From [Phialemoniopsis] sp. UDSM-2020 (Eukaryota; Ascomycota; Sordariomycetes; Thyridiales; Thyridiaceae), in assembly GCA_018873225.1 (NCBI GenBank), contig JAEILZ010000009.1, positions 1,851,501 through 1,915,500 on the forward strand: a DNA stretch of 64,000 nt, written 5' to 3'. A model generated the notes under the pieces. It was not told the DNA's origin and made no database searches. It worked only from the letters and a program-made list of their open reading frames with translations. The translations under genes and the position numbers were made by a program. Shown here piece by piece: positions 46,022 to 56,916 of the stretch (position 1 is the first letter of the stretch; each line of letters opens with the position of its first letter).

Positions 46022-48456
46022 TTATTCACTCTCATAGCCCTGAGCATACATCTCATCAAAGCGAGTGACACCGGCACTTGTGGACCTGGACATGTCCCTC
46101 CGAGGCTTCTCCGGCGTCGGGGTCAAAGACCTCTGAACCTGCCTCTCCATAGCTCTCGGAGATAAGTCAATCGGCGCCGAGTTGCTCGAAGACAGAGTAA
46201 TCATCCTATCCGGCCGCCGGTGGAAGACAGGTAACTTCTGTAGCTTAAGGGACGGGCGTCCTCCGCAGTTTGTCAGGAAGACCTTGAAGACCGGGGTAAG
46301 CGCGCGGTCGTCGACAAGCTGCCGCAGACACTCCATGACGATTTCAAGGAGGGGGAATAACCTCTCTCTCTCAAACCATTGGATGGAGTCGAGAATGCAG
46401 TACACTTTTGTACCAGCAGGGAACTGGCAAACGAGCTCGTACACCGCCTGGCAAAGCGATACACATGCGACCTTGGGGTCCGGGGACTGCAGATCAGCTA
46501 GGACTTGCTCATCGCTGATGAAACTAAGGTCAAGCCGGCCCAACATCACAAGCTTGAGAACCAATTGCATAGCGACAGACCGTAGGAAGCCATTGGGGCC
46601 AAATCCGGGGTCGCTAGGCGTTGCGTGCAGGCCACAGAAGTAGTGTGCTATGATGACCGCGTCGTCATCGGGACGCGTTGAGACTAGGCCCGCTACAAGG
46701 GTGGCTGCAAACACTGAGGCGGCTGAGATGCGCTCTAGTTCGCCGCCGGCGGCTATATTAGCGTTGACGAGGACAAGAGCTGAAGATGGAGATGCCAGCC
46801 AGGCGCGGAAGTAGGCGTGAGGGAGGATCGAATTCACCTGGCTTTGCGCACGGGGCCGGAGGCGGCTGTGCCAGAGCAGCACTCTGGAGAGGTCCTGGTT
46901 GGCCTGTTCTGAGAAATGAGCTTTGTCTCGGCCGGCTGCCATGATCGCCAATAAATCGTCCGGACTGATCAGTGCCGTGCGGATCGCCGGGCCGACACGA
47001 GCCCGGAGCTCGGCGATCTCGCGGTCCTTGGCTGCAAGCGCGAGGCCAAGCGTGGCATTTTCTCTCTCGCCCCCTGTCCCGACTATTAATAAATGGAAAC
47101 GCATCTCCTGGTTGGGTCTCACCGGGGGACATGTTATGAACGTACGCTTGATCTGGTCTAACAATATGGTTAATAAGCTGTTCTTCGACTCGACCTGCTG
47201 CTGCCTTCTCGTGTTCTCGGCTATTGTGTTCAGTGCCTGCTGGTGCTGCTGTGCCAGGTGTTTGACGCCGTGGTTGACCTCATCCAAGGTTCGAGACTGG
47301 CTCGTCAACATGTGGGAAGTGCTCGTCACCATCAATTTCATCGATGCTAGCGCAACTTGGCCTCTGTCAACCTTGTCACCAACATCTGTCAAGTCGCTCA
47401 TGATCGCGTCGGTGTTCTTCTTGGCAGTCTTCGAGTCTTCGTGTATCAATGCTACGCCATAGCCGACGGCGTGGACGTTCCTATCGACTCTCTGAATGGT
47501 CTCGTCGCGGGCTAGACCGACGGCCTGCTGAAACTCGACAGCACAGTCCGTGACGCGCTGTAGTATCGTCTCTACATCCGGCGGAGGGGGTGGCCGTGGT
47601 ACATACTCTCTACCCAGAAGCGTGCATATCTTTCTCGGCACTGTCTCAGAGTAAGTATCCTTCAGAACTCAATTTGTGACTCGATGTGAAGACCCACTCT
47701 CGATGCTCCGCCGCCTCTTTGTCGTAACTCGGAGCATATCCCTGATGGCATCAACGATGGCTTTGTATAGGTGGTCGGCGAGCTTCCTGACCTCGGGGTC
47801 GTCGCTGAAGCCGGTTTTGCCTGGAGAAGACCTTCTCAGGACCTCCCGTAGGCCCGTGAAAGTATCGATTATCTTTTGCTTGTCCTTCTTCGACTTATCT
47901 GCAAGCTTGAAGCAGGTTCGAGTCAGGCTCTATAGCCTTGAGGTTGTGTTGAACATACCTTGAATAGAAGAGCTACGCTTGTCTTGACGATCGCCAACCC
48001 GTAATCGCTGGGTATGAGCATGATCCAGAAATCTACCGAGTCCATGGCATCGCCCATACCGTACCAGATTCTATGCCAGAAGCCGGTCTTGGTCGATTGG
48101 TAGTCTTGCATCGAGCTCATGATGCTATCACTGAGCTTATCCCACTTGGCCGCATCGGCTTGCTGCCACTCGAGGTGAAAACTTGAGTCGAGAGTGCTCG
48201 GGATTGCCCAGCTCAAGTCTTGCAGCAAGTCTCTATTTTGGGTCCTGTGAGCAAATGACTGTCCACTATCATCTTATTTACCACATACGTACAGGTGTGG
48301 TTCGATAGCCTTGTAGCGCCGAAGTTGGCGGTTATATGTCGAGAGACCGCCGAAACCTCTTGGATTGGCGACGACGGCGTCATTGTCGATGTATGAGACT
48401 ACCGTCTGAACATTCTCTTCGGTGACAAGTACTTCATCGCTGTCCCACAGATCCAT
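46022..48456 (-). CDS. Fungal STAND-like protein with degenerate NTPase fold
   Basis: Member of a large fungal family related to NACHT/STAND proteins; no member's function is known to me. Exons 48456-48293, 48244-47959, 47905-47698 and 47640-46022 give 758 aa. The N-terminal region (about 60-220) is helical and resembles N-terminal domains of fungal STAND proteins (LIPSDYGLAIVKTSVALLFKLADKS is split by an intron). Coiled-coil character follows (about 250-390), with ARDETIQRVDR and QQHQQALNTIAENTRRQ. The putative NTPase part shows IIAHYFCGLHA, GFLRSVAMQLVLKLV and a Walker-B-like VYCILDSIQWFERE, but no GxxxxGKT loop is visible, so nucleotide hydrolysis is doubtful. The tail is Ser/Arg-rich. There are no ankyrin, WD40 or TPR repeats. 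It is divergent from an AAA+ ATPase. Confidence 0.8.
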
Positions 48457-49257
48457 CTTGTCTTGTTTTGCCCAAGGTCAAGTCGCGGAATGGCGAGGCT
48501 CCAGCGTCGTGCTTAGTCGCATCTACGTAGTCGGTGCTCTTCTGCAGTCAAAGATGTCATTTTTCTGATGCGGAGGCAATAAAACATTGGGACGGTCATC
48601 AGATCGAGCCAATGGTAACAAGGCGTAAGCATGGACGAAAGCGCGTCGTCATCTTGGAGGCGCCGTGCCCTCCCATTGCTAATCATAGCGGCTTGTGAAC
48701 TGGAGTGTGGAAAGATATGTAGCATAAATGCACTTTTTAAGCAAATGAAATCTCAGCGACTCAAAGTACAGCCCGACTTGTAAGGGCTGACTAAATGCGG
48801 TACGTCAAGAGGCGCCCCCTGGCTGATGGTGTACATCAGGCTACCTATCAGGCTGCGCGGCTCCGCACCACATCGGCTGCAAGTGAAGTTTCCTCCTTCC
48901 CATTTAGCATGAAGCTGAAGGGCGGTGCCCTCATATTGTAATATCAAATAGTAACAGCTAGGGCCTTGGTGTATAGGATCCCTGCCCTTAGCTGCTGCAG
49001 ACTTGATACTCGAGGGCCTGTCACAATGGGCTGCTCACCACCTACAACTTCAGGCTACGGGGGCCATAATGGTTTGTTGGGCAAGGGCCTTATTTCTGTT
49101 CAGATTGAAATACAAATGAATGGCTCTTTCTTCGGCCTCCGTTGATCACGGCCGTCAAATTATGCAAGTGCTTTTTGAGTCACCGTAAAAGACGAAAGCA
49201 TTAAGAATTTTCTCTTTGCCGCATTGATACGAACCTTGACTGCCCTCCTCACTCGGC
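48457..49257. promoter_or_regulatory. Shared divergent promoter of STAND-like and AAA+ genes
   Basis: 801 bp between start codons of two head-to-head genes, with no credible gene of its own. This arrangement permits co-regulation of the pair. Confidence 0.5.
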
Positions 49258-52200
49258 ATGGCGGAGAATCACTCTTCAGCCTCATCACCCACACCAGTGA
49301 GTTCGCCACCAGTAGTCTCCGCTGATGGAAAGGAGCAATCCACACTGGAGGAGACCGCAAAAGCAGTCCCTGAGGAAGACCCGGTGAAGAACGAGAACCC
49401 TCACAATGACGAAAAGGCTCCTTCTGAGGTCGGCAGCGACTGGTCTGACGCCATGGCCGAGGAGAAGCGGCTCAAGGATCTAGTTGCCGAATGGAAGTTC
49501 CTAGACTTTGAGCACTACAAGAACCGATACGGCCCAGACGAAGGATTGGAAATCATCGAAGTGCTTCGCGGCCACAAGAATCTTGGGCAGGAGATTGTCA
49601 GAGAGGAGCAGGATAGGGGACCCCACCATCCCATACCAGGTGACAGGAAGTGGGAAGCCAAATCGAGGTCCTTTCTTAAAGGCATTAAGACCGATTACAT
49701 TGAGAACATCAGGATCCAGTCCCCAGCCATCCTTCTGTTGCTCTCCCGTATCACAGGTCACCAAGACAGCTGGGCCATCGACAGACCAAGAGTCTTCTAC
49801 CGACCTTTCCGGGCTTTGTACTACTTCCTTCCCCAGGTCAAGGAAGCTCTGCAGCGGTTGGAAAAGAGATGGGGCGATTGCCAATCTGCCACACCCACCG
49901 GGAATGAGCAACACACTCAAGACGGAGACACCAAGGAGACACTCGATCGTTCTGCTGACAAGAGCGACAACGAAAGCGACGCCGGCAGTGTCGACTCAGG
50001 GGCGCCCGAAGAAGTCGATTTTGATTACGTACTCAGTGGCGACATCACAAACAGTCTCGTTGCGTTACAACACATCAGAAAATACGTCGAGTTCGTAGAA
50101 AAGCATGTGGTCCCCCAGTGGACTCAGGGAGCGAAGCGGAAGTTCTCCTTCCCCGACCTGTGGATTGCGTACAGGCCTGGAGAAGTACTCTACGAAGCAC
50201 CTTGGGATCACAAGGGCCGAGACAAGTACCCAGCGCGTTGGGTTGACGAAGCGCTGCCCTCTGATAGAGTGTACCCGGCAACCAAAGCATGGCAAACTGT
50301 CTGGCGACTGTACAGCATGTTCATGGGCCCAGTAGACGAAAGCGACAACAAGGCAGCAAAGCGACGCCTGTGCCTCCAGCTGTTCTGCTACTTCATCGAC
50401 TTTGATGGTACGTCATACCAACCGTGTCAGCAGGTGTATGTCATCGACGAGTTTGAAGGAGAGAAAGACATCACGCAACTCCCATTATATCCCCTGCGAT
50501 TCGCCAGCGAGGAGAAGAAGTTGAGGGAGACCTTACGCAAACAGGGCGAGCTTTTCCACTTCGCCAAGTCTGAAAGATACCTCTTTTACGATGGTTGGAC
50601 TCTCACACAAGGTCCGATTGCAAACCCCGGAAAGACTCCCGAAATCATTTCGGAGCACATCGAGAGCAATGTCATGGTCGACTTCGTTGAGGGATATAGG
50701 GTCCCAGAACTCAACTCGCCCACCTTTTCCGGGCTGTTTCGTTTCATCAATGACAACATCTGGCAAGAAGGCAATGATGGTCTGCAGATCCGGTGCTGGT
50801 CCGGTACCGATCGCACCTCGCTTGTCACATACATACAGGAGGCTACACAGGATGGTGAGTATTACGGAAACTTTCTCCGCAGTCGTCACATGAAAGAGAG
50901 CCGCTTTATGCGCGAGTGGACATTAGGACACGTCACCAAACTTGACCCAGACGACCTGATCCTTCTCCCACGCCGAGTGGTGGCCTACGCTTTCCGTGAG
51001 CGTAAGTTCATCTTGGCCGATGTTCACTCGCTCCGCGAGATTCCAAAGCAGGATGATGTGTTTCAGGACCTCATGATCGATCCCCAACATAAACAGATGA
51101 TCGAGTCACTAGTGAACACCCATTTCCAAAAGCAGGACGTGCGGAGAGAATTCGGCGCAGTCAATCTTGACCAGGATCTTATCCGGAGTAAGGGCTCGGG
51201 CTTGATCATCCTACTTCATGGAGTCCCTGGGGTCGGCAAGACAGCCACGGCCGAGGCCATCGCGCAAATCAACTCAAAGCCGCTGTTCACAATCACTTGC
51301 GGAGACCTAGGCTACACCCCCTACCAAGTTGACTCGTCCCTTCGAAACATCTTCCGCTTGGCCCATTTGTGGGACTGCGTTCTCTTGCTAGACGAAGCCG
51401 ATGTCTTCCTATCACACCGAGAGTTGCATAACTTGCAGAGAAATGCATTGGTTTCTGGTAAGCATACAAAGTGGCCGAGAGGTTGCGAATAAGACATATG
51501 ACTAAGCTCATTTACAGTATTCCTGCGTGTGCTTGAGTATTACTCGGGCATATTGTTCCTAACGACGAATCGAGTGGGCCATCTCGATGAAGCCTTCAGG
51601 TCTCGCATCCACGTTAGCTTGTACTACCCGCCGTTGACGAGGGACCAAACGGTTGCCATCTTCGGTGTGAACATCAGGAACCTCAAGAGGATTGAAGATG
51701 AGAAACAGGAGTTGATGCAGAAAGAAGGCTCAGCTATCGATAAGAGGCCCAGGATGACCATTGACGAAAAGGGCCTCATCAAGTACGCAAAGTGGCACTG
51801 GAACGAACACAAGCCCTCGGAGCGCTGGAATGGCCGGCAGATTCGCAATGCCTTCCAGATCGCCTACTCGCTCGCCCACTGGCCCAACAAGAAACCCAGA
51901 GTCGACAAGCTGGGGAGGGTTGTCTCACATGATGGTCAGCCTCCATCCCGGCCGCACCCTGCGGTCAAAGGTGTCCTCGCCCCGAAGTCCGGTACGCAGG
52001 ATCCGGGGCGGGCTCTGGCAAAACCCTTCAAGCTGGACTACACCCATTTTGAAGAAATAGCCAAGGTCATCGAAAACTTTGACGCTTATCTCTACTCCAC
52101 ACTCGCCGGAACGGCGGCGGACAGCGCACGCCTTTCTAGCACGCGTGCTGACGACTACGACCCCACATCATTGGAGTACAGCCGCTTCCACCCTCCAGAA

Positions 52201-52704
52201 CAGCGGCAGCGAGGAGGTCAGGCTCAATTCTATCCGCGTGAAGCGTCTCCGCGCTCAATGGGAGACCGGCCTCGATTTACCCCCGGCGGCGGAGCTTACT
52301 CGGGCTCGCGTCCGCCGAGGGACAAGACATCGGGAAGGCCGCGATTCCAGCCCGGCCCTGGAACACCGGGGCCAGGCCGGGGCGGTCGTGGGCAGCGCCC
52401 TTCGGTGCCGAGGAGAGGTGCTGCCAAGTCTGATGGGTCCCGCGCGCGGGTGCCGGCGAAGGCGGCGTCAAGATGGCCGAATGAAGGAAGTCACGACGAA
52501 GCTAGGGATTGGGATCTCAACCCACAGGATAACATGACCTACTCTGACGACAACGAGGCGGACTACTACGGGAGCGACGGTCGAGGTGGAGGCAACCACT
52601 TGGGAGAGAATACCGGGTATGACTTTGAAGAAGAATACGGGGAGCAGGAGGAGGATGAGGAGGAGCAGGAGCATTATGGCGAGGAGGATCTCGTGGAGGA
52701 CTGA
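49258..52704 (+). CDS. Large AAA+ ATPase with N-terminal DUF7025-like region
   Basis: Belongs to a fungal group of AAA+ proteins with long, uncharacterised N-termini. Exons 49258-51457 and 51518-52704 give 1128 aa. An acidic disordered head precedes a globular region (about 80-600) with LQLFCYFIDFDG and VDFVEGYRVPEL, which I believe corresponds to DUF7025. The AAA module has Walker A GVPGVGKT at 655-662, Walker B CVLLLDEADVFL, sensor-1 LTTNR, and arginine-finger context FRSRIHVSLYYPPL. The single intron lies between Walker B and sensor 1, in phase 1. A lid-like helical part follows (RWNGRQIRNAFQIAYSLA), then an Arg/Gly/Pro-rich stretch (about 960-1050) and a very acidic Glu/Asp tail. All catalytic motifs are intact, so ATP-driven remodelling is expected; the substrate is unknown. 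Confidence 0.9.
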
Positions 52705-53982
52705 GGAAACAAGGGCGGGTATGATATTGAAGAATTGCTTAGGGTGTCTGTAAGAGGCGAGGGCGGGGGGGGGGGATATGCAGGCTTTCTCGTAGTGATA
52801 ATTCTGACTGTGTGATCGAGCTTTCCAAAAGGGAGTGGCCTAAGATAGTCAGGCCTCAAAGCTTTACTCCATGGATAGTTGTTATCTTGAGTAAGTGGGC
52901 TTCCGTGTCCGGATCACGCAATTCTTGACCAATGTTTTGAGCCTCAATACTAACGAGATACGGCTTGAACAAAGTGCAGCGTAGATTTGAGTCTCGACAT
53001 GTGTACGCACCTAGTGAACCTACTATTTGAAGAAACATTTTCAACCGTTTACTTTGACCCTATCTCCATTAGCTTGACAGTGTCTTCAAATGTGTTAAAC
53101 TTACAGGGCGCGAATTGCTACCGGAGCTCTGCTGTCTTTCAGAAACATCCAGATCCGAGCCGAGTGGCACTTAAATGTATGACAGAACATGATGAAGGGC
53201 ACATAGCCTTGCCTTGTTTCGCAGTGGCCCTCGTTTAATAATCGGACATATCCTCTTCAAAAACTTGATACTTGACAAGGGAGTCGGAGTGTGAACCCTC
53301 AACCGTCGGCATGGGTGATAACTCCAGCCTGACCTGACTGGCTACGTCGTACAGATGCGCTTTACGCCCTTGCGAAGGATTAAACGCATGAGTAAGCATA
53401 GATCCATTAGCGCTGCCGCCAAGCACTCAATCTGACCTGGAAGTTGGGAAAGTGGTAGGCGGCTACTTAGTGCTTACTATGCTTGTTCAAGTACCGAACT
53501 TCGATACGTCCGCCGCATTTAGATGTAAGATTGCTTGCCCCTCGGGGTATTATCTGGGGCGGAGAGGGCGGGAAGAATTGAAGGATCCCAACGCCCTCCC
53601 GTGTCGCGTACCTGGCACCCCGAGCTTCTTCGGGAAACAGTCACCTTTGTTCCAATTGGACCCGGTCTCTACGAGTCTTCTAGCGGGAATGAGGAAGGTC
53701 CAAACTGAAAGAGGATTGAGGATAGTTTGATCTCACGCCTTGGCGAATATGCGCACAGCCTTTCTCCTATCAGGGAGCCTTGGCGAAGGCATGGTGCTTT
53801 GTAATGTAGGAAGGGTCTGAGAATTGCAAAGCATTTTACGACAAGTCAAGCTTGTACATGGTCTCTTGACTCCCGACTATAAAAGTGAGGGTTCGTCCCT
53901 CGTAAATGCCATCAACCTCATAGTCTTCATCCGCAACTTCACACAACTCCTCCCAGACACACACGACCATCATCTTGTCAAC
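52705..53982. other. Intergenic region upstream of secreted protein gene
   Basis: 1.28 kb without a supported gene. It contains a G11 run at 52765-52775, AT-rich sequence around 52980-53100, and the promoter of the secreted protein at its right end. Confidence 0.5.
53878..53884 (+). promoter_or_regulatory. TATA box of secreted protein gene
   Basis: Perfect TATAAAA 99-105 bp upstream of the start codon at 53983, the clearest core promoter element in the window. Confidence 0.65.
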
Positions 53983-54763
53983 ATGCTGTCCCTGAAACAA
54001 CTCGCTGCCATCTCTGCCGTTCTCCTGACTGGAGTATGTACAATCTCAGTTCAACTTGGTATATGTTCTCTAACCAGAGTCTTCTTCTAGGTCCGGGCCC
54101 TGGAAGCTCCCATCACCGGCTACGGCGTCGAGGACTTCACTTGGGAGATCCCTACTGCGGACGGAGCTACCGAGAGTGTGACTGGCACTCTTGAGGACGT
54201 CCTTGCTAAGCTCGAGGTTGCCAATCCGGAGTACCTGGCCACGCTGAACGACTCCGCCGCGGTTGCGGCCCGGGACGCTGCCCCGGATGCCGCCGGATTC
54301 GCCAAACGCGATTATCAGAACTGCAACAACTTCCCACCTGCCAATTACTTCGATATACAAGATGGAATTACCTACTTAAGGGCTATTTCTTCAGGCCAGC
54401 CGACTAACGGGCCCGGTCCTGGCAACTGTGGTAAGTCATATATTACTCCATGTCCCTTATTTTGTCATCATAACTCACCAAAAGCGCAGGGAGAGTCTCA
54501 TGCAAGTGGGGCAATGCTATTTGGTGGTGCAACGACGTGAGTACCCTGACTGGTTGTCTCCGGGCATTGTTGATCTAGATCCGGCTCACATACTGACAAC
54601 ACAACAGAACCCATTCCCCAAGACTCTGCCTGCTTGGAGCACCATCGCAAACGCCGCGTGGCTGATAAATGAGAACTGTCCTCATCTAAAGTTCCCAGAG
54701 ATCTCTGGCCAGCGCTTCCACGACGACAACTGGAACGTCATCGTCCGCAACACTCCTTGCTAA
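53983..54763 (+). CDS. Small secreted cysteine-containing protein with Kex2-type prodomain (effector candidate)
   Basis: Exons 53983-54033, 54091-54430, 54490-54536 and 54608-54763 give 197 aa. A signal peptide is evident (Lys then a 15-residue hydrophobic core, ending near VRA). A prodomain of about 70 residues, rich in Ala, Asp and Glu, ends with GFAKR at 86-90, a Kex2/furin-type Lys-Arg site. The predicted mature form is about 107 residues with six cysteines, which could make three disulfides. It includes GNCGRVSCKWGNAIWWCND, assembled across two intron junctions, and ends in Cys. All introns are short with GT-AG borders. No known enzyme motif is visible. A role in host or microbe interaction is inferred from architecture only. 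Confidence 0.85.
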
Positions 54764-55087
54764 GCCAAGGGGCATATCGGAAAGCAGTCCGTCATACGTA
54801 ACGGTTCTTGCTTAGTGGAGTATCATAAGCAACTTTGCTTAGTCGTTGAAGTATTATGGAGCACAGAAAGAAAGGCCTGTGGCTGAGTTGGTATATAGAG
54901 GGTTGATGGTCTCTCTTCGTGGGAGTCGCTGGGCGGTGACATGTTGCAACAATGGTTTATCAGGGTAGAGCAAGCAATACTAAACAAAGTCTCCTCTGCT
55001 TTTGTATGACACTCTGAATTATAGCTTGATTACTAAAATCAATTTTGGGGATTCACACAGAGGTGGTTCGGTTTTTCCGCAAGACCT
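54764..55087. other. Convergent 3' gap
   Basis: 324 bp between the stop codons of the secreted protein and the membrane protein. It holds both 3' ends only. Confidence 0.55.
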
Positions 55088-56059
55088 TCACCTCTTCGTA
55101 TCTCCACGCCTCCACACAAACCGCACGCGTCTCAACGTAACCCGCCCATCCTTTTGGACTTTAATCAAGTCATCCTCTTTCCAATTTGGACACTTAGACT
55201 CTACAGGATCCCTCACGTCTTTATCCTTCATGTTGTTGGCCTCTTTGAGTAGAGGGAGGGTGTTCCAGGTGACTCGTGCCAAAGTCTGCCATATGTTACC
55301 AAGCTCCAATATCGTAGTGTACCGCAAGAACAGTATTGCCATGAGCACTACCGAGAGAAGATGAGTGAACACGATGGCTGCGACGCGTAGCAAGCCACTC
55401 CATTGGGATGGAATGTCTGTGTCCACAGAGAAGACTGCTGATGCCTCAGTGAAAAAGGGTAAAATATCCTGCTCGCTGTAGTCGGACAACAAGAGAGTGG
55501 GCAGGTATCGGGCCGCCCACAAGGCCAAGGTCTGAATCATCAGCACACCCATGGCGATGATGGAGATGGGTTCTGATTGGCTCAATCTAGCCTCGGAGCC
55601 ATTCGTGATCCTCGTGATGCAGTACCAGGCTCCATAATAGGGAATAAGAATCCCGGTTCGTTCGAAATTCAAAGCGTGGTACATAGAAATGGACACGCCT
55701 GCCTGTGCAATGATCAGAGGCTGAAGCACGAGTGCGATCACTTTGGCTGTTCTGGCAGCCCGCCCCTGAGCGACGATGATCCGCCAAGAGTCTCCTGGAT
55801 CTCCTCCATCAAGAGCAAGCAAAGATAGTCTCCAGAACTGTGCTGAGAAGGTCAACACGGCGAGGATTGCTGCCGACCCGCCTATCAGGATCAAGAGACC
55901 AAACAAACCCAATCGATGCCACCAGCGTCGACTTGGTCTTCGCTTGCTGCCCTGGTCGCCACTCTTGTCCGTCGTGGGAGATCCCATAGAGGGCGCGGTG
56001 TTGTCGCCGGTGTTATCGCCAGCGTTCTCGCGTGACGGGCGTTCGGGGACCTGTTTCAT
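55088..56059 (-). CDS. Multi-pass membrane protein of unknown function
   Basis: Intronless, 323 aa. Start: ATG at 56059 with no earlier in-frame ATG nearby. A basic, Ser/Asp-rich head (1-48, ending RRPSRRWW) precedes five likely helices: near 50-75 (LGLFGLLILIGGSAAILAVL), 105-125 (VIALVLQPLIIAQAGVSI), 165-185 (ISIIAMGVLMIQTLAL), and 225-250 (LLRVAAIVFTHLLSVVLMAI), with a weaker one around the Tyr-rich FERTGILIPYYGAWYC. The C-terminus is charged and cytosolic in character (VTLRRVRFVWRRG). I do not recognise a named family. Related intronless proteins occur singly in plant-associated ascomycetes as far as I recall, but this could not be checked. Confidence 0.75.
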   Translation of the reverse strand: MKQVPERPSRENAGDNTGDNTAPSMGSPTTDKSGDQGSKRRPSRRWWHRLGLFGLLILIGGSAAILAVLTFSAQFWRLSLLALDGGDPGDSWRIIVAQGRAARTAKVIALVLQPLIIAQAGVSISMYHALNFERTGILIPYYGAWYCITRITNGSEARLSQSEPISIIAMGVLMIQTLALWAARYLPTLLLSDYSEQDILPFFTEASAVFSVDTDIPSQWSGLLRVAAIVFTHLLSVVLMAILFLRYTTILELGNIWQTLARVTWNTLPLLKEANNMKDKDVRDPVESKCPNWKEDDLIKVQKDGRVTLRRVRFVWRRGDTKR

Positions 56060-56916
56060 CGTTCGTTGACAGGCAACCTTAGTCGATGCTGCGAGGATGA
56101 AGATGTACGAATGCTATGCTTGGTGAGTGTATGGAGGTTGTTCGTCTCTGTTGTTTGTCAGTCTTGGAAGTGAATGGATTTATGCACCCCCTCCGGAGGG
56201 ATTGGGAGGGGCTTCTGCAGGGGTGCGTAGCCCTCGGTCATCATCAATGCTTTCCAACGGCAAACCAACATGTTTCAAACAAACCAACAAGCATTCGTCT
56301 CACCATGCAGCCAGCAGCCAATGAACGTCTTACCGCCTGTCATGCGGTGGGTAAGATTCCGACCCCTGTCAAATATCGACTCATGGGTGAAGGGTTATCC
56401 CACTACCCAATTCCATACAGGTCAATACCACGCAAGGATGTGTGTTTTAACCTCATTACCTCTGCACCCAGGTATTCCGTCCGGCATAGCCAACTGTACG
56501 GGGCCAGGGTCGCATTGGCACTTTTCCCCAGGTGCCAGGTCAGGCAATGAGCTCCAAGATGCCTGTTGGAAAAACGGTGCTGCAAAGAAAAAAGATCGTC
56601 AATATGGTGAATGTTTGCTCTGCACGATGCGTCAAGATTCCCGAGAGTTTGGGCAGGGTAGATTCCATTCTCTCTACATGGGAGATGACTGGATTCATAC
56701 TAACTGGCCCACGAGGACCTAAGGTATCTCTCTTACGTCGTAACTGTCATATCCTTCCTTGACATATAAAGCCTTAGTCCCAGAAAAGGCGACCCAGGAC
56801 GCGAAATCCATTTTGAGAGATAAACCTGGTCACCAATCTCCATTCCACAAACACCTTTAACGCCACTACAGATGCCCACAGCCCACCCATTTTCATAACT
56901 GTGATAAAAAGGATAC
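56060..56916. other. Intergenic region
   Basis: 857 bp between two minus-strand genes. It should hold the membrane protein promoter and the 3' end of the Zn2Cys6 gene. Nothing else is supported. Confidence 0.5.
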
